In this document: one piece after another, positions 22,542 to 31,622 of the stretch | Layout of the letters: every line of letters begins with the position of its first letter | Numbering within the stretch: the first letter of the stretch is position 1 | From: Dugong dugon | Lineage: Eukaryota; Chordata; Mammalia; Sirenia; Dugongidae | Direction of reading: 5' to 3' | Length of the DNA stretch: 64,000 nucleotides | Assembly (NCBI GenBank): GCA_030035585.1 | Contig: CM057462.1 | Location: 112,215,234-112,279,233, forward strand | The notes under the pieces: model-generated | What the model was told of the DNA's origin: nothing | Database searches by the model: none | The model's input: the letters and a program-made list of their open reading frames with translations, nothing else | Made by a program: the position numbers and the translations under genes

Positions 22542-23022
22542 TTCCAGCCCTTATCAGCTTGGCACCTATGCAGATTTTCTTAATACATAATCTCTAAAGA
22601 CTATTATAAAGTAGTATTTGTGCCTATCATAATACAACTAACATAAGTACAACTGAAAAAACACTAGTCCCGTTTACATCTTATATTTTATAATTACTGG
22701 GATAAGTGAGGGAAGAAAGCAAAAATATTTGATATATATATGTATGTGCATATGCATATAACATATGCATATAACAAAACAAGGAAGAAATATAACAATT
22801 ATAGTCCTCGTTTCTGCAACTGGTCATGTGGTTGTAGCTGGTATTTAGAACTACCTTCTTCTACCACCCATTGTGTATTTTCTTTGCCCTCAATAAGTGC
22901 CTCAGCTGGTCATGGTTCTTTGCCTGGTTGGGTGACCCAAACCTTCATTCCTGAAGGTCTGAGCCATTAGTAATCATGTCAGTATTGGCTCGCTGTAGTT
23001 TTCCATTGGCTTTAATTAAAGG
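22542..23022 (-). other. ERVL 3' internal end, between the dUTPase-like domain and 3' LTR
   Basis: A short non-coding stretch of about 480 bp. There is no room for an env gene. It contains TATG/CATATG-rich simple sequence at 22727-22775. A purine-rich tract directly before the LTR is not obvious on the minus strand. Confidence 0.7.
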
Positions 23023-23403
23023 TCATGGTAGTACTAAAGGATACCCTAAGGGATCTCCTGTATTCCAGACATACTCTTCTTTGCCTCCATTATGTAATAT
23101 CAATCCAGTTTCCCCTTGGTAATCAGGATCAATCACATCAGCCAGTATGGTAACTCCCATCTTTGCCTGTTGATCCAGAGGCATGAGGAGCAGAAAGTGG
23201 CTGGATGGCATTCTTAACACACAGTTCAATGAAATCAGTGTTGTGTCTCCAGGTGAGAGCATTCTGTCCTTTGGAACTAAGACCTCTAGACTAGCAGAAC
23301 ATAGGATAGTGGGGACAGGAATAAAAAATTTTTCAATTGGGTCACTGGGGGGTAATAGTGAGTGATGCCACTCCCATTTCAACTCCTTGATTCCTGAACC
23401 CAT
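23023..23403 (-). pseudogene. ERVL integrase C-terminal end and dUTPase-like domain
   Basis: This is the longest open stretch of the provirus (126 codons, open end to end). Its second half shows dUTPase features: a 'VIDPDYQGE' stretch near residues 89-97, matching the beta-strand motif with the conserved Asp-Tyr, and a glycine-rich 'NTGDPLGYPLVLP' end resembling the C-terminal hydrophobic motif. In ERVL, dUTPase limits dUTP misincorporation and lies 3' of integrase, as here. The order agrees with that layout. The domain is not joined in frame to an intact pol, so no activity is expected. Confidence 0.75.
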
Positions 23404-24120
23404 GAATTCTGGCTATGGGAGATACAACACCATATAATGGATGCTGGTTTGGAGCATACACAGTCTCCTGGAGAACATTGCCCGAAGAATGCAAAATACA
23501 GAGCTGGCTGGCCCTGTAATTGTGTCTACAGATGGTAATTCCATTGTTCTATCAAGCCAGCTGCTTCAGGATGATGGGGAACATGGTAAGACCAGTGAAT
23601 TCCATGAGCATGGGCCCATTGCCACACTTCATTTGCTGCAAAGTGAGTCCCTTGATCCAAGGTAATTCTGTGTGGGATACCATGACAGTGGAGGAGACAT
23701 TCTGTAAGTCCACAGATGGTAGTTTTGCAGAAGCAGTGTGTGCAGGGAAGGGGAACCGTATCCAGAGTGTCTATCCCATTAAGAACAAAATACTGCCCTT
23801 TCCATGATGGAAGCAGTCCAATGTAATCAGTCTGCCACTACGTTGCTGGCTGATCATGCCAAAGAATTGTGCCATATAGGGGACACAGTGCTGGTCTTTG
23901 CTGCTGGCAGATTGGACACTCAGCAGTGGCTGAAGCCAAGTCAGCCTTCGTGAGTGGAAGTCCATGCTGCTGGGCCCATGCATAACCTCCATCCTTGCCA
24001 CCATGGCCACTTTTTTCATGAGCCCATTGGACAATGACAGAAGTGGCTGGGGAATGAGGATGACTGGTTTCCATGGAATGCATCATCCTATCCGCTTGCT
24101 AAAATCTTCATTTGCTGAGA
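23404..24120 (-). pseudogene. ERVL integrase remnant
   Basis: The minus-strand frame at 23838-24086 contains the zinc-binding region: histidines in 'WAHEKSGHGG' and the paired cysteines of 'CPICQQQRP'. The catalytic core follows toward lower coordinates in fragments across several frames (23441-23810). Stops and shifts prevent a continuous protein. Integrase inserts proviral DNA, and the 5 bp target duplications of this family are its signature. Confidence 0.8.
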
Positions 24121-24780
24121 TCACCCTTTGGTAAGAATTCAGATGAGAAGCCAATATCATCACTTCTTTGGTCCATTCATAGAGGTCTATCCAATGCCTT
24201 TTCCCCATATCTCCTTGTCACCAAATTTCCAATCTTGTTCCTTCCAAGTCCCTGACCATCCAGCAAAGTCATTGGCCACAGTCCATGAATTAGTATATAA
24301 TCATACATCTGGCCATTTCTCCTTCCAAGTAAAGTGAACAACCAGGTGCGCTGCTTGCAGTTTTGCCCACTGGGAGGATTTCCCTTCACCACTGTCCTTC
24401 AAGGGGGTCCTAGAAAGGGGCTGTAGTGTTGCTGCTGTCCACTTTTGAGAGGTGCCTGCATATCACGCAGAACTACCTATAAACAAGGCACAAATTTTCT
24501 ATTCCTCAGTCAGCTGTTCTTAAGAAACTCCCCATGAGGCCATAGGTGCAGACTGGGATTGGGAAAGTTAATAGGACAGGAGTGGAGACCATGGGCAGTT
24601 GGGCCACTTCCTCATGTAATTTACTTGTACCTTCAGGTCCTGTTTGAGTCATATCTCATGTTTACCACTTCCGCTTAATAACGGACTGCTACTGTGCGTG
24701 TACGACTTTATGATTCCATGGATCAGACAACACCCAAAACATGATGGGCAGCTAGGCCACATAGTGATTTGGTGGCCCAT
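24121..24780 (-). pseudogene. ERVL RNase H region remnant
   Basis: The minus strand at 24177-24392 keeps a recognisable part of the RNase H end: a tryptophan-rich stretch around 'GLWPMTLLDGQGLGRNKIGN' corresponding to the region after the active-site aspartate. The region is broken into short frames. The assignment depends mostly on its position between the RT connection and the integrase zinc-binding domain. Confidence 0.65.
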
Positions 24781-25860
24781 GGTTTAGTGTTCAGGGTCTA
24801 CTAAGGCCCAGTGAAAGCCAAATGCTGTTTCTCAAAGTGAGCATAGTTATGTGCAGAGGATGGCAGAGCTTTACTCCAAAATCCTAGGGGTCTTGCTGTG
24901 ATTCACCAATAGGGCCTGTCAAAGACTCCAAACAACATCTCTATCTGCCACTGCCACTTCAAGAACCATTGGATCAGCTGGATCATGTGACCCAACTGGC
25001 AGAGTGGATTGCATGGCAGCCTAAACCTGTTGCAAAGCCTTCTCTTTTTCTGGGCCCTACTCAAAACTAGCAGTTTTTGAGTCACTTCATAAGTAGGCCA
25101 GAGTAGCACACCCAAATATGGTATATGTTGTCCCCAAAATCCAGAGGCATTGTGCCTCCTTTTTAGTTTTAAGAGGGACCAGATATAACAACTTACCCAT
25201 CACTTTAGAAGAAATATCTCAACATGCACCTCACTACTGGACTCTTAGAAATTTCACTGAGGTGGAAAGCAACTGAATTTTTGTCAGATTAATTTCCCAC
25301 CCTCTAGCTCAGAAACATCTTACCAATAAGTTCAGAGTCATTGATACTTTTCCTTACTAAGTCCAGTCAGCATAATGTCATCATGTAATGGACTAGTGTG
25401 ACATCTTGTGGAAAAGAAAGGCAATCAAGGTCTCTACGGACTAAATTAATACTTAGGGCTGGAGAGTTTTTTACCCTGAAGTAGGACAGTGAAGGTATAT
25501 TGCTGGTATTGCCAGCTGCAGGCAAACTGCTTCTGGTGTTGCTTCGAAACTGGAACTGAGAAAAAGGCATTGACCAGATCAATAGCTGCATATCAGGTAC
25601 CAGGAGATGTATATTAATTTGCTGAAGCAATGAAACTGCATCTGGAACAGCAACAGCAACTGAAATTGGAGTCACCACCTGGTTAAATTTCGATAATACA
25701 CTGTCATTCTCCAATATTCATCTGTTTTTTACACAGATCAAATAGGCAAGTTGAATGGGGATGTTGTGGGAATACTACCTGTGCATCCTTCAAGTCCTTG
25801 ATGGTGGCAGTAATCATTGCAACATCTTCTGGAATGCAGTATTGTTTCAGTTTACTATTT
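24781..25860 (-). pseudogene. ERVL reverse transcriptase remnant
   Basis: The minus-strand pieces at 25367-25714 (palm and fingers) and 24903-25115 (connection) are collinear with ERVL RT. The catalytic aspartate box lies at about 25375-25390 and is disrupted by a one-base change of frame inside the motif, after which the reading frame stops. Further stops occur on both sides. Confidence 0.78.
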
Positions 25861-26379
25861 CCCTAGGTAGGACAGTTCTAATGTCTTCCTCTTGGCTTTT
25901 CCTACCATAATAGCCCTAACTCCACATTTCAAGGATCCAGTGTGGGGATTCTTCCAGTTGCTGAGTATTTCTGTTCTAATTACGCATTCTAAAACCAGAG
26001 AAATCACTACAGGAAGGGTTTGGGGACCCACTGGACGCACAGTGAAAGGGGCCTGAGCTAAGATTCCATTAACAACCTAATCTCCATATGCCCCTACTCT
26101 GACTGGTGGGCTACAGTGACATTTTGGGTCTCCTGGAATTAATGTCAGTTCATATTCCATGTTCAGTAATCCCTGAAAAGTCTGATTATTTTATTTGCCC
26201 CAGTGAACAATCACTCTTGTAAAAGGCTGTAATTCCCTTTGGGTAAGGCTGGAAGAAAGACTAACAGCATAAATTTTTGGCAGTGTAATGGGACCCTTCC
26301 TCAAGGGGATCTGGCTTCCCTTTCATTCAAGGGGTTGTGGGTCTGTAAACTAGCTCAAGTCTATTCCGGTGATTCAACT
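25861..26379 (-). pseudogene. ERVL protease region remnant
   Basis: The minus-strand frame at 25855-26040 and flanking short frames sit where pro lies, between gag and RT. I cannot locate a clear D-T/S-G active-site triplet, so the call is by position and general resemblance only. Confidence 0.5.
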
Positions 26380-28935
26380 TAGGCTGTTGTTAACTTGACA
26401 TAGAATTCTTCGGCTTATACAGATCCAGTAAATATTTAGTAGATTTCCAACGTGCATCATTCCTAGGGACACCATGACTAAGTAGCCGACACCATGACTA
26501 AGTAACAAACACCATAAGTTCAAACTAGTGAGACAATTCTGCTTACTGCTTTGCCTCTGCTGCCCGTTACAGTCACTAGGTCTACTTTGTCTTTGACAAT
26601 TAACTTGTCCCCCACCACCACGTGATCCAATCAACCCTATTGTAGTTAGGTGTCTTAATTCAGCTAAGGCAGTTCCCACTGTCAAAACTGACTTACATAG
26701 GGTCTTAAAAGCCTGTGAATAGATCTAAGATACTGCACTGGTCTCACCCCTTAGGGAGCAAGGGAGAATGAAGAGAACAGGATACAAGGAAAAGATTAGT
26801 TCAAAGGGACTCATGGACCACAGCTACCAAGGCCTCCACCAGACTGAGTCCAGTACAGCTAGATGGTGCCCAGCTACCACCACTGACTGCTCTGAGCAGA
26901 ATCACAACAGAGGGTTGTTGACAGAGCTGGAGAGGATGTCGAACAGAAATCTAACATACACAAAAAAGACCAGATCTACTGGCCTGAAAGGGACTGGAGA
27001 AACCACAAGAGTATGGCCCCCAGACACCATTTTAGCTCAATGATGAAGTCACTTCCGAGGTTCACAGTTCAGCCGGGAATTGGACAGCCCCATAAAACAA
27101 AATGACATTAATGAGGCACAGCAGTCCAGGGACAAGGACTAGAAGGCAGAAGGGGACAGGAAAGCTGGTGATAGGGAACCCAAGTTTGAGTAAGGACAGT
27201 GTTGACATGTAGTGTGGTTGTTAACCATTGTCATAGGGCAACATGTGTACTGTTTAATGAAAAACTATTTTGTTCTGTAAACTTTCATCTAAAGTGAGAA
27301 TAGCAACACAACTGGAAGAACATAATCAAAGTCACTGAATTGTGCATGTAGAAATTTTTGAAATGGTGTATCATTGGCTATGTATATTTTCACCAAAAAA
27401 AAAAAAAAAAAAAGGCGAGAAGGGAGAGGGCTGACATGTCATGGGGTTGTTAACCAATGTCATAAAACAATATGTGTACTGACTGTTTAATGAGAAACTA
27501 TTTGTTCCATAAACCTTCACCTAAAGTACAATTTAAAAAAACTGACTCACATAAAATAACAATCACAGCAGTCTTCAAGGATGTTGGTGCTCCCTTCATA
27601 AGTATTTTCCTTACCTTTGTGGTAAAAGGTATGGCCTCTGGTCACTCCATTGTTTGGTCTTTGGGTCCAACCTGATTAATCTACTCTCACATGCCATTTT
27701 CCCTAAGCCTTTGGATACATTCTTCTACAGTATACCAAGGCCGTCTGGTACTTCAACTTGATTTAGTGTAAGCCACCATGTAATCCATGCCTCAGCAACC
27801 CAACCAAATAAACTATTAGATCCTTTCCTAACCTCTGGAGCTGAAATATTGAATGAAGAATCTGTGCTTAGTGGGCCCATATCAATAAAGTCAGACTGAT
27901 CCAACTTTATGTTACTTGCATCATTATTCCACACTCTTAATAGCCATTCTAACACATATTTTCCAGGTTTCTGCTTGTATATGTTAAAAAAAATCAAGCA
28001 GTTCTTTTAGAGTGTAGCGTACCTCTTCCTTAGTCACATTTTGTACTTCACATCTTGGGGCTCACTGGGATTTAAGTCTATTTATAGGTCTAGAAGAAAA
28101 ATGTGTTGTAGCGGTGAGCCTTGGGAACATTCAGCATTGTTTTATAAGCCATCTGCCTCAGCCACTGCCCCAGGAAATGCCCCAGCCACCAACCCAAGCA
28201 ATATTTCAGACAAAGACTCTTTAGGCGCAACTGGGTTAATCTCATCAGATGGAGGTGAAAGGGTAATGATTTTACCGGGGAGGGTAGCTTAGCAGACAAA
28301 GATGGAATAATCTCTTCAGGAGGGTTTAAGAGGGCTGGTTCTGTTGGCAGGAGTGATTCAATGGAATTTAGGGGCTCAGTGTGCCTAACTTCCTGAATAT
28401 CTGCCCATATGTCCCCTCTCAAGTTTCAGGATCCCATTTCTTCCCAATCAATGCCCTCACTTTAACGTCAGACACCATTCCAGCTTAGGAATTCAGTTGA
28501 GGTTGTAATTCAGCCACTTTTGTGATAAGATTCTGGTTTGGGTTTTCCATAATATCAGCTCTGTTACTACAAGAAATAAGGCTTTCTTTCAGGGCACATA
28601 TGACCACTCTCAGTTCTTTTATGTGGAGCTTGAGCTGTGACTCTGAAGTCCCGAGCTCATTTCTTTCTTTCAGTACATTGTCTAGTGAAAGTAGGATCAA
28701 TCAACCAGCTTCCTTGTGCTTCTATTCGGAGAAAATTGTAGAAAAGTATCAAATATGTAATCACCCAGAACCTAATTTCTCACAAATATTTGATCTATTC
28801 ATGGTGATATTTTGTGTATTTCTATTGCCAATTCATGCCATGGATTATCAGTGCCTTCTTTACTACTGGAGGCAGAGTCATTAGTGCCTTTAAGGTTAGT
28901 CCGACTTGAGAACCAATTTAGAAAACTAATTCTTA
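26380..28935 (-). pseudogene. ERVL gag remnant (split by an L1 tail)
   Basis: Minus-strand open pieces follow the gag order. 28485-28700 encodes a leucine/glutamate-rich coiled-coil-like N-terminal part. 28090-28422 encodes a proline-rich linker. 27725-27997 encodes a capsid-like stretch with paired tryptophans. 26374-26685 lies beyond the inserted L1 and corresponds to the nucleocapsid/pro junction, with a GSRGGGGQ stretch. No piece is joined in a continuous frame. Gag would form the particle core. Confidence 0.68.
26700..27537 (+). mobile_element. 5'-truncated L1 tail inserted in the ERVL
   Basis: The copy contains only the L1 3'UTR, beginning at 'ggtcttaaaagcctgtgaat'. It carries modules A (about 27200-27290), B (27297-27413, ending in an A18-19 run at 27395-27413) and A' (27430-27530). 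A 16 bp target duplication with one mismatch (starting 'aaaactgact') lies at 26684-26699 and 27538-27553, a clean L1-type integration. It is oriented opposite to the provirus and postdates it. Confidence 0.94.
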
Positions 28936-28954
28936 TGATTTTGTTCCTCTAGAA

Positions 28955-28969
28955 CCACTCTTGATATCA
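28955..28969 (-). other. Probable tRNA-Leu-like primer binding site of the ERVL
   Basis: Two bases inside the 5' LTR edge, the minus strand reads 'tgatatcaagagtgg'. From memory of tRNA-Leu 3' ends, 12 of 15 positions are complementary, and the three mismatches are all G-to-A changes, as expected from CpG or deamination decay. ERVL elements use tRNA-Leu, which supports the family assignment. Confidence 0.65.
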
Positions 28970-28971
28970 AA

Positions 28972-29032
28972 TGTCTTAGGCTTGATTCACTAGAGAAGCA
29001 AAACCCAATGAAGCATCTATATATACATATAC

Positions 29033-29086
<54 letters not shown>

Positions 29087-29554
29087 TTTGTCTGAAGAAA
29101 ATAGCTCACGCAGTTGTGGAGGCTGGCAAGTCCCAAATCTGTGGGTCAACCATCAGGCTGGAGGCTTGTCCTGACTTGCTTGGTTGCAGGTGCTGACAAA
29201 TCCAAAATCAGCAGGTAAGGCAGAAGGCTGCTGGCTCATGGGGTTGTGGGAACTGGCAAATCCCAAGTTCTGCAGGTCAAGCGGAAGGCTGCTGGCTCAA
29301 ATCCCAAGGACTGGAGGTCAGAGTATGAAAAGTCAGATGCAGGATCCATAGCAAACCAGTGAGCTTTATTAGCATGCCCATATATAACGGATGCAATCCA
29401 TACCCCCAAGGGAATTCCCCTTACAAATGATTGTCTAATCACATCATGGAGGTGATTACATTGTATTACTTATGGAAGAGCAATTAGTCCAATGTCTGCC
29501 AAACCACTGTGAGTCATAACCTAATCAAGTTGATGCATAACATTAACCATCACA
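28972..29554 (-). repeat. ERVL 5' LTR with an expanded TA microsatellite
   Basis: The LTR has TGT at 28972 and ACA at 29552-29554 on the plus strand. It matches the 3' LTR across 'gcagttgtggaggctggcaa', 'gcggaaggctgctggctca' and 'gttaaccatcaca'-like ends. A TA-rich microsatellite occupies about 29018-29080. Confidence 0.9.
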
Positions 29555-29975
29555 AAATCCTAAACCTTGTACCTGTGAATGTGACTTTATTCAGAAATAG
29601 GGTCTTTGCAGGTGTAATCATGTTAAGATGAAGTCGTATTGGATTACAGTGGGTCCTAATCTAATGTCTGGTGTTATTACAAGAAGAGGAAATTTGGACA
29701 CAGAGACACAAAGTGAAGAACATCATGTTAGAATGGAGGCAGAGATTAGAATGAGGCATCTCCAAGCCAGGGAACATCAAGGATTGCTGGAAACCACAAG
29801 AATCTAGGAGAAAGGCATGGAACAGATTCTCCCTTAGAGTTCTGCAAGATGAACTAACCTTGCTGACACCTTGATTTCAGATTTCTAGTCTCCTAAAAAG
29901 TGAGAGCATAAATTTCTGTTATTTTAAGCCACCTTGTTTATGATACTTTGTTACAGCAGCTCTAGGAATTTAATA
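29555..29975 (+). mobile_element. MaLR-type LTR, right piece after the ERVL insertion
   Basis: It continues the LTR started at 21331: 'gtgaatgtgactttattcag', 'ttacaagaagaggaaatttg', 'gacacagagacacaaag' and 'ttgctggaaaccacaagaat'. It ends in 'tttaagccacc' and 'tactttgttacagcagctct'. These are standard MaLR/MLT1 LTR landmarks in the right order. Confidence 0.82.
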
Positions 29976-30715
29976 AAAGTCAAGTTTAGTATAGATTAAT
30001 TTTGTTTTTAGTTTGGTTTTCTCTGGTTCTGGATTTAGAATATGTTTTGGAGTTTTGGTTTTGGTTTAAGAGTAGTTTTGATTTCAGCAATTGCTTAGTT
30101 TTTATCAGCAATCTAGATCAGACTTAGCCAGAATAAATAATCAGATATGATTTTCTCTTAAAGTCCTCCTGGCTGAAAGGCAGTTAAGGAGCTGGAGGGA
30201 GGTATCTCCCATAAATTGTTGTTTTATATGACATATCCAATTTGAAAATGCACTGTCAGCTATTGAGGTTGCTGCATGAAGTATATATATGTATATGACC
30301 CAGACTACACTATATTAATGGGAGAAGGTGTTATATTAAGTCTAAAGTAACAGAAGCTCTTCTTGTCAATCATCCTGAAAAGAAGTTAAATGGATTAAGT
30401 GGTTAAGTACTTAAGTGTTTGGGACTTGGGCTCTGAGAAAGTGGGGTTTTGAGAGAGGTTTTAATCTTTCTCTGGGGATAAAGAAAGTTGGGCCCACTCT
30501 TCCAGGCATGGAGATAATGTGTATTTCCTTTGGTATGAGATAATAAGAGTCCCACATGGAAATGCCTATATATAATCAGACAATGGCTTGTTCGGAAATT
30601 TTGATTTTGTGGAACCTAAGAATAACCCCTTCTAGTAGTCATTTTGGCATTTGGAGTCATCTGAGGGAAACGTAGGTTATCTTAGATATGAATTTTTTCT
30701 AGATTTACAATTCAT
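29976..30715. other. Unassigned DNA
   Basis: GT/TTTGGTTT-rich stretch near 30000-30090, otherwise featureless; no supported gene. Confidence 0.5.
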
Positions 30716-30791
30716 TAAAACTAGTGGATTTGAACTGCTGACCTTCTGGTTAGCAGTGGAGCTCTTAACCACTGTGCCACCAGGGCTCCAA
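30716..30791 (-). mobile_element. Truncated AfroSINE, head only
   Basis: 'ggatttgaactgctgacctt' and 'aaccactgtgccaccagggc' are the complement of the tRNA-like head. The tail half is absent. Confidence 0.8.
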
Positions 30792-30946
30792 TAATAATCA
30801 AAAGGAATCTTGCCTTATCTCAGAATTCAAGGTTTGATTTTACTGCAATTAGATTGATGGAGGAGACAGGAAATAAACAAATAAATGTATAATGACACAT
30901 TAGATAAGTGACTTGAAGGAACTGTAGAATTCTAATTAAAAAAAAT
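30792..30946. other. Short unassigned spacer
   Basis: Featureless AT-rich DNA between two SINEs, with an A8 run near 30938. Confidence 0.4.
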
Positions 30947-31264
30947 GTTAGTGCAGTAATTGTTCAGTGACAGAATTCTTGGCTTCCATGGAGGGGACCT
31001 GGGTTTGATTTCTGGTCAATATACCTCATATTTAGCCACCACACACCTGATAGTGGAGGGTTGCATGTTGCTATGATGCTGAACAGGTTCCGCCAGAGCT
31101 TTCAGACTAAGATGGACTAGGAATAAAGGTCTGGCAATCTATTTCCAAAACCAGTTAATGAGAACCCTATGGAGTACAGAATAGCACAGGTGTAGGCAGC
31201 ATTTATTCTTGTTGTTCACGGGGTCACTATATGTTGGAGCTGACTTGATGACAGCTAACAACAG
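30947..31264 (+). mobile_element. tRNA-Gly-headed SINE
   Basis: The head is decayed ('ttgttcagtgacagaattct', 'ggacctgggtttgatttctg'). The body matches the copies at 4337 and 6333. It ends with the RTE-like tail 'ggtcactatatgttggagct' and 'gacagctaacaacag', better preserved than in the other two copies. Confidence 0.87.
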
Positions 31265-31596
31265 TACTGTGTTTAAGCTATCTTTTTGTTTTACTTATTT
31301 TACTATCAAATCTTTTGTAAATTCCTGTTAAACGTCACTTCCTAGTATGAGTTGTCCTGTGAAAAAGTAGCTGGAACAGTGGAATTACTGTTGGCCATTG
31401 TCAGAGAAGAAAACTATGTCTAATATACAACTGGTTGTAAATGGAAGAGTACGATGGCAAAATGAGATGACAGGAAAAAGTGTGGACTTGTTCTGGAGCA
31501 GCCATGAGGTAATTCCAAGGGAGTCCTAGGAAGCAAGTGGGCGGGAATATGGAGGAGTGCAAATTTTTGACAACGAGGACAATGGGAATTCTATTG
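31265..31596. other. Unassigned DNA between SINE and RTE
   Basis: Roughly 330 bp without a recognisable gene or repeat. Confidence 0.5.
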
Positions 31597-31622
31597 TTAT
31601 GTTGTTGTTAGGTGCTGTCAAG

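Larger units (their letters stand above)
21373..29554 (-). mobile_element. Complete ERVL-type endogenous retrovirus (two LTRs, no env)
   Basis: The provirus is bounded by TGT...ACA LTR ends and a near-perfect 5 bp target duplication (aagtc at 21368-21372, aaatc at 29555-29559). On the minus strand the order is: 5' LTR (28972-29554), primer site, gag, protease, reverse transcriptase, RNase H, integrase, dUTPase-like domain, short tail, 3' LTR (21373-22541). A dUTPase after integrase and the absence of env are hallmarks of class III ERVL. It is interrupted by a solo LTR with a SINE and by an L1 tail. All frames are broken, and the two LTRs differ by roughly 15-20% by eye, so it is an old, inactive copy. 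Confidence 0.92.

Noticed and set aside
22542..23022. Possible env gene between the dUTPase-like domain and 3' LTR
   Set aside because: Only about 480 bp are available and no frame of meaningful length exists; ERVL elements lack env.
23520..23807. Plus-strand open frames across the ERVL
   Set aside because: They run antisense to the integrase region and are shadows of the minus-strand pol frame.
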